Positions 6,904 through 9,537 of a stretch of DNA of 9,537 bases are shown one piece after another. The translations under genes and the position numbers were made by a program. Below the pieces are notes generated by a model. It saw only the letters and a program-made list of their open reading frames with translations, did not search any database and was not told the origin of the DNA. Source of the stretch: Desulfatirhabdium butyrativorans (lineage in GTDB: Bacteria; Desulfobacterota; Desulfobacteria; Desulfobacterales; JAIFKL01); assembly GCA_022736535.1 (NCBI GenBank), contig DZCT01000017.1:1-9537 (forward strand). The letters are read 5' to 3'. The first letter of the stretch is position 1; every line of letters begins with the position of its first letter.

Positions 6904-7023
6904 TACGGATTCAGTTTTGGTTTTTTTGCCGCAGACGCACACAGACGGACACAGACAGATATCCGAAAACTGAATACGCATACATGCAAAACGTGTGCCG
7001 TAAAAAACCGAAGTTGGATCATT
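6904..7023. other. 120-bp indel between the two repeat copies, bounded by ATA
   Basis: Copy A reads GCTAA-ATA-ACATAAAATTT (1795-1813). Copy B reads GCTAA-ATA, then these 120 bp, then ATA-ACATAAAATTT (7024-7037). This is either a small insertion in B with a 3-bp ATA target duplication, or a deletion in A between two ATA triplets. I see no terminal inverted repeats at the exact ends, and an inverted-repeat pair (7018-7028 with 7080-7090) crosses the right edge, which slightly favours deletion in A. Confidence 0.75.
6906..6978. repeat. Inverted repeat flanking a 10-bp tandem array (dispersed-repeat-like)
   Basis: ATTCAGTTTT at 6909-6918 and AAAACTGAAT at 6966-6975 are perfect complements and could form a stem. 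Between them, 6931-6960 is three 10-bp units (GCAGACGCAC, ACAGACGGAC, ACAGACAGAT), a low-complexity pattern of the kind scattered through intergenic regions of many genomes. It may be a small dispersed element or a weak transcription stop; nothing suggests coding. Confidence 0.6.
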
Positions 7024-7090
7024 ATAACATAAAATTTCGGTAGTCCTATAGTATCGGTGATTTCTTTTCTGATCACAGCGTTATAATGAT
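7018..7090. repeat. 11-bp inverted repeat in the intergenic region
   Basis: ATCATTATAAC at 7018-7028 is exactly complementary to GTTATAATGAT at 7080-7090, with 51 bp between the arms. The function is unknown. The long loop makes a simple terminator unlikely. Confidence 0.5.
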
Positions 7091-7236
7091 GAATGAAAAG
7101 CAGTTCTGCTCCTGTATGATTCTCAGGTTTTTCTGAAAAGGAAAGCATTTTTCGGACGGACCGGGAAATTCTCTGCCGCCCTGTATTGTTGAAACGGTAG
7201 AGACGCACAGCCGTGCGTCTCTACTGCTTGTTCACC
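7038..7236. other. Intergenic region without a recognised gene
   Basis: This lies between the right repeat copy and the end of the SGNH/cyclophilin gene. An open frame of 103 codons on the minus strand (7208-6897) covers much of it, but it runs through the repeat tracts, has no recognisable domain and a Cys/Val/Arg-rich tail read from the 10-bp array, so I do not call it a gene. The palindrome at 7197-7224 is the only strong structure. Confidence 0.55.
7197..7224. repeat. Strong palindrome (GTAGAGACGCAC / GTGCGTCTCTAC)
   Basis: Perfect 12-bp arms at 7197-7208 and 7213-7224 surround a 4-bp loop (AGCC). It sits 12 bp past the stop codon of the leftward gene at 7237, so a stem-loop would form at the 3' end of that transcript and could stop or protect it, though no T-run follows. 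I recall this GTAGAGACGCAC motif as a dispersed intergenic repeat in several bacterial groups, so a REP-like element is an equal or better reading. Confidence 0.75.
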
Positions 7237-9501
7237 CTACTCAAAATTTAATATCACATTGTAATCTTTCTCCAACTGCTCGGCTGTCAGCATCAGGATT
7301 TCAGCTTTTCGGAGATAGACATTCTCAAGGGGCAAGCCGCTCGAATTGGTTTTGACTTCTGCAATCGCGCCCACCGCGTCCATTCCGTGAATGACCTGCC
7401 CGAACACGGTATAAGCCGTATCTAAACCGTGTTCGCCGTTGGCGTCCTCCACAATGTAGAACTGCGAGCCGCTGGATTTTCTCTCAGGATTGACTTCATC
7501 CCCTGTCCGCGCCGCGCCGACCGCGCCGTAAACATGCGTCAGACCGTCAATAATTTCAGCATTTATCAGATCAGGCGTTTGGGTCCAGTCGCTTCGGGGC
7601 ATACCGCCCTGAACTACGAAGTCGTTAATCACCCGATGAAAAATCGTATTGTCATAAAATCCGGCTTTGACTAATCTCAGGAAATTCGCCTTGTGCAACG
7701 GCGTCTGATTGTAAAGCCACATCACAATGTCTCCGTAGTCTGTCTCAAGGCTGACAAGCTCGTATCGCATGTATTCATGGCGGATGTAGCGATTTGCCAT
7801 GAGAGTTGTTCCGGCATTGTTATAAACCCAGTCGTCGGGAAGGTCGGAATAGACTTCAATGTCCGGCACAGAGACATGGAAGAAATTCACATCCACGCGC
7901 CCGCTATGGTCGAACCAGATTTTGACAAACAAATCAGGATTGTTTTCGCTTCCCCATGAAACCGCATCCGGGCTGGCGTAAAAATGTCCCCACAGAACCT
8001 GATCGCCGCTTTGAGTGCTGTCGCCGCCGCCTTTGCGCCACACCGCTTCAATCGGACTTCCGCCTTCGATATTAATGACCGCGCCTATCTTCAGTCCATT
8101 GACAGTATCATATCCCGAAGGATTTCCGCTGGTAGAATCACCTTCCTGCGGATTTCCGTCCTCCTTGTTTTTTTCCATATAAGTCTGACTGTTCTCATAC
8201 CACTGCCGAATATATCTCACTTCTGTCGTAGTTGTTCCGGCTTTGCCTGCAATGCCCTTATATTCCGAATAGACATCTATATTCGGAACAGAGACATGGA
8301 AGAAATTCACGTCCAATCTGCCGTTGTGGTCAAACCAGATTTTGACAAACAAATCAGGGTTCTGGATGCTTCCCCAGGAGACATCATCGGGACTGGCGTA
8401 AAAATATCCCCAGATGACCTGATCCCCGGCATTCGTCAAATCTCTGCCGCCCTCCTGCCAGACTGCTTCAATTGCTCCTTTTTCTTCGGTCTGAATGACG
8501 GCGCGGATTCGCAGGTCATTTGTGACCGTATAGCCTGTTTCTGTCTCATCGGGCGGCGACTGTTTTTGCCACTTGTGATAATATGTATTCAAAATTCCGA
8601 TATATTCTTCCGAAGCCTTTTGATTGCCTGCGGCAGAAGGATGACTGTCATCGGTGGGATAGGCAGACATATTGCTGTTCACGGTCTGAACATGCTGCAC
8701 AATGCCGTTCTTACAGCGATGGTGATTGCCGGTTTCTTTCCCCGCATCATTGGCATTGTTGTTGCCGTTGTTGCTGGTCAGAACATTGTAAAAATCAAAA
8801 ACGCCGACATTGGTGTAGGGATAATTTTTCAGCCAGTCATTCACGAGCCAGTTGTTCAAAGCACGGGCATTAGCCGCGTGCGCGGCGTCAGTCTCTCCGG
8901 CAGCCTGAGGCGGCGCCGTGATAACAATGAAGAGCTTGTCCTGACGCGTGGCAAAATAACTCAGAATGTCGTTATAAATGCCTTTGGCATTGGCAACGGT
9001 CATGTGTTCCGACCATGAGCCTTCGCTGCGGAGCGGATTGCCGCCGGTCGTCGCGGGATCATTCGGATTCCCTGAGAGATAGGAATTGGGAAAGCAGGAC
9101 TTGAACATGATAATTTCATTTTCGCCGCCCGGGTCATGAGACATGCGGGAGTAGAAATCTCCGCTCTGAGCGCTTTCCTTGTACAGGGCGTTCAGATAAA
9201 GACTGCTCTCCGGTCCCGAAAACCAGTCATACCACTGTCCGATGTCCGTATTATCGCCGATGCTGTTCGGTCCCCAGCCGTAATTCGTGTCGCTGACAAA
9301 GTAGTTATTGTCCCTCAGAGCCATGCCGAGACCGCCGTTATCATCTGCCAGCCAGTTTTGACCGCTGGAATGATGGATAAAAATCAGTTTTACAGGCGAA
9401 TCCGGGGGCGCAGAATCACATTCAAGCGCATAGATGCTGCTCCCTGTCAGCAGCATCAGACATATCAACGCGATCATTTTTGTAATTTCTTTATGACTCA
9501 T
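7237..9501 (-). CDS. Exported SGNH-hydrolase-like protein with duplicated domain and C-terminal cyclophilin
   Basis: The product has 754 residues. Residues 1-25 form a signal peptide (hydrophobic IALICLMLLTG, ending SIYA). Residues about 37-312 look SGNH-like: LIFIHHSSGQNW carries a possible nucleophile (S45/S46), KSCFPNS may supply block III, and TDDSHPSAAG gives the DxxH motif (D284, H287). Residues 324-434 and 464-574 are two copies of an unrecognised domain, 43 of 52 identical over 361-412 versus 501-552. Residues about 580-738 are a cyclophilin peptidyl-prolyl isomerase: FHRVINDFVVQGG keeps the catalytic Arg (R623), F628 and Gln (Q631), and SSGSQFYI keeps F681. The human CypA Trp121 position is Gly and His126 is Tyr. 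The start is supported by AAAGGAA upstream (9516-9510). It probably acts in the periplasm or at the surface on esters or glycans; the substrate is unknown. Confidence 0.88.
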   Translation of the reverse strand: MSHKEITKMIALICLMLLTGSSIYALECDSAPPDSPVKLIFIHHSSGQNWLADDNGGLGMALRDNNYFVSDTNYGWGPNSIGDNTDIGQWYDWFSGPESSLYLNALYKESAQSGDFYSRMSHDPGGENEIIMFKSCFPNSYLSGNPNDPATTGGNPLRSEGSWSEHMTVANAKGIYNDILSYFATRQDKLFIVITAPPQAAGETDAAHAANARALNNWLVNDWLKNYPYTNVGVFDFYNVLTSNNGNNNANDAGKETGNHHRCKNGIVQHVQTVNSNMSAYPTDDSHPSAAGNQKASEEYIGILNTYYHKWQKQSPPDETETGYTVTNDLRIRAVIQTEEKGAIEAVWQEGGRDLTNAGDQVIWGYFYASPDDVSWGSIQNPDLFVKIWFDHNGRLDVNFFHVSVPNIDVYSEYKGIAGKAGTTTTEVRYIRQWYENSQTYMEKNKEDGNPQEGDSTSGNPSGYDTVNGLKIGAVINIEGGSPIEAVWRKGGGDSTQSGDQVLWGHFYASPDAVSWGSENNPDLFVKIWFDHSGRVDVNFFHVSVPDIEVYSDLPDDWVYNNAGTTLMANRYIRHEYMRYELVSLETDYGDIVMWLYNQTPLHKANFLRLVKAGFYDNTIFHRVINDFVVQGGMPRSDWTQTPDLINAEIIDGLTHVYGAVGAARTGDEVNPERKSSGSQFYIVEDANGEHGLDTAYTVFGQVIHGMDAVGAIAEVKTNSSGLPLENVYLRKAEILMLTAEQLEKDYNVILNFE
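7780..8112 (-). repeat. Second copy of the internal ~110-residue domain
   Basis: Residues 464-574 of the SGNH/cyclophilin protein. They align with residues 324-434 at an exact 140-residue (420-bp) offset. Shared strings include NPDLFVKIWFDH, VNFFHVSVP and a closing RYIR motif. It looks like a beta-rich module, but I do not recognise the family. Confidence 0.85.
8200..8532 (-). repeat. First copy of the internal ~110-residue domain
   Basis: Residues 324-434 of the SGNH/cyclophilin protein. The DNA is also well conserved with the second copy (the 23 bp at 8287-8309 match 7867-7889 exactly), indicating a fairly recent internal duplication or ongoing gene conversion. A Gly/Ser/Pro/Asp-rich linker (about residues 445-463) separates the copies. 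Confidence 0.85.
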
Positions 9502-9537
9502 TTGCTGATTTCCTTTATGAGGTACGAGGTGAGAGGT

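Larger units (their letters stand above)
6238..7037. repeat. Direct repeat copy B: receptor 5' end plus upstream DNA, right border of the cassette
   Basis: This is the second copy of 1137-1813. It starts at the first base after the TAA of the DndE-ATPase gene and matches for 666 bp (6238-6903) with a single substitution at 6883. It then carries 120 bp absent from the other copy and matches again at 7024-7037 (ATAACATAAAATTT). It is continuous with the right flank, so it probably marks the native upstream region of the receptor. It holds no intact gene. Confidence 0.95.

Noticed and set aside
7984..9018. A 344-codon plus-strand open frame inside the secreted-protein gene
   Set aside because: It is a shadow of the minus-strand gene. 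It echoes the internal repeat in antisense and has no domain.
1..9537. CRISPR arrays, tRNA or rRNA genes, diversity-generating elements
   Set aside because: I saw no regularly spaced repeats with unique spacers, no tRNA cloverleaf or rRNA motifs, and no reverse transcriptase.

Overview
The window looks like a chromosomal segment of a Gram-negative bacterium. It carries a TonB-dependent outer-membrane receptor and a large exported protein with a signal peptide. The receptor's plug style and the dispersed GTAGAGACGCAC-type palindrome make me think of a Desulfobacterota lineage (Desulfonema/magnetotactic relatives), but that is an impression and was not tested. The flanks are moderately GC-rich. 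The centre, about 1814-6237, is strikingly AT-rich and reads as transferred DNA.

Layout. (1) 1-1440, minus strand: N-terminal 480 codons of a TonB-dependent receptor, continuing off the left edge. (2) 1441-1871: divergent intergenic region holding the receptor leader, phased A-tracts and a candidate cassette promoter. (3) 1872-6237, plus strand: a compact four-gene operon. Its products are a coiled-coil/winged-helix protein with an Mrr_N-like C-terminus, a 59-residue acidic protein, a DndD-like SMC/Rad50-type ATPase with a CxxC hook, and a DndE-like domain fused to a HerA/FtsK-type ATPase. (4) 6238-7037: a second copy of the receptor's 5' end and upstream DNA. It duplicates 1137-1813 nearly exactly, with one substitution and one 120-bp indel bounded by ATA. 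(5) 7038-7236: intergenic DNA with a strong palindrome. (6) 7237-9501, minus strand: a secreted protein combining an SGNH-hydrolase-like domain, two copies of an unrecognised ~110-residue domain and a cyclophilin domain.

The main interest is the cassette. DndD and DndE belong to the DNA phosphorothioation machinery, but the sulfur-handling components (DndA cysteine desulfurase, DndC PAPS-reductase-like protein) and DndB are absent. Because receptor-locus DNA bounds the cassette on both sides, they were not simply cut off by the window edge. So this is either a minimal, possibly sulfur-independent DndD/DndE-ATPase system, plausibly anti-phage, or half of a split dnd locus that relies on genes elsewhere.

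The cassette lies between direct copies of about 0.67 kb of the receptor 5' region. The left copy completes the receptor gene and the right copy is a 5' fragment. This is the expected product of single-crossover (Campbell-type) integration of a circle carrying cassette plus receptor DNA, or of a related duplication. It predicts that recombination between the copies would delete the whole cassette as a circle of about 5.1 kb and restore a single receptor locus.
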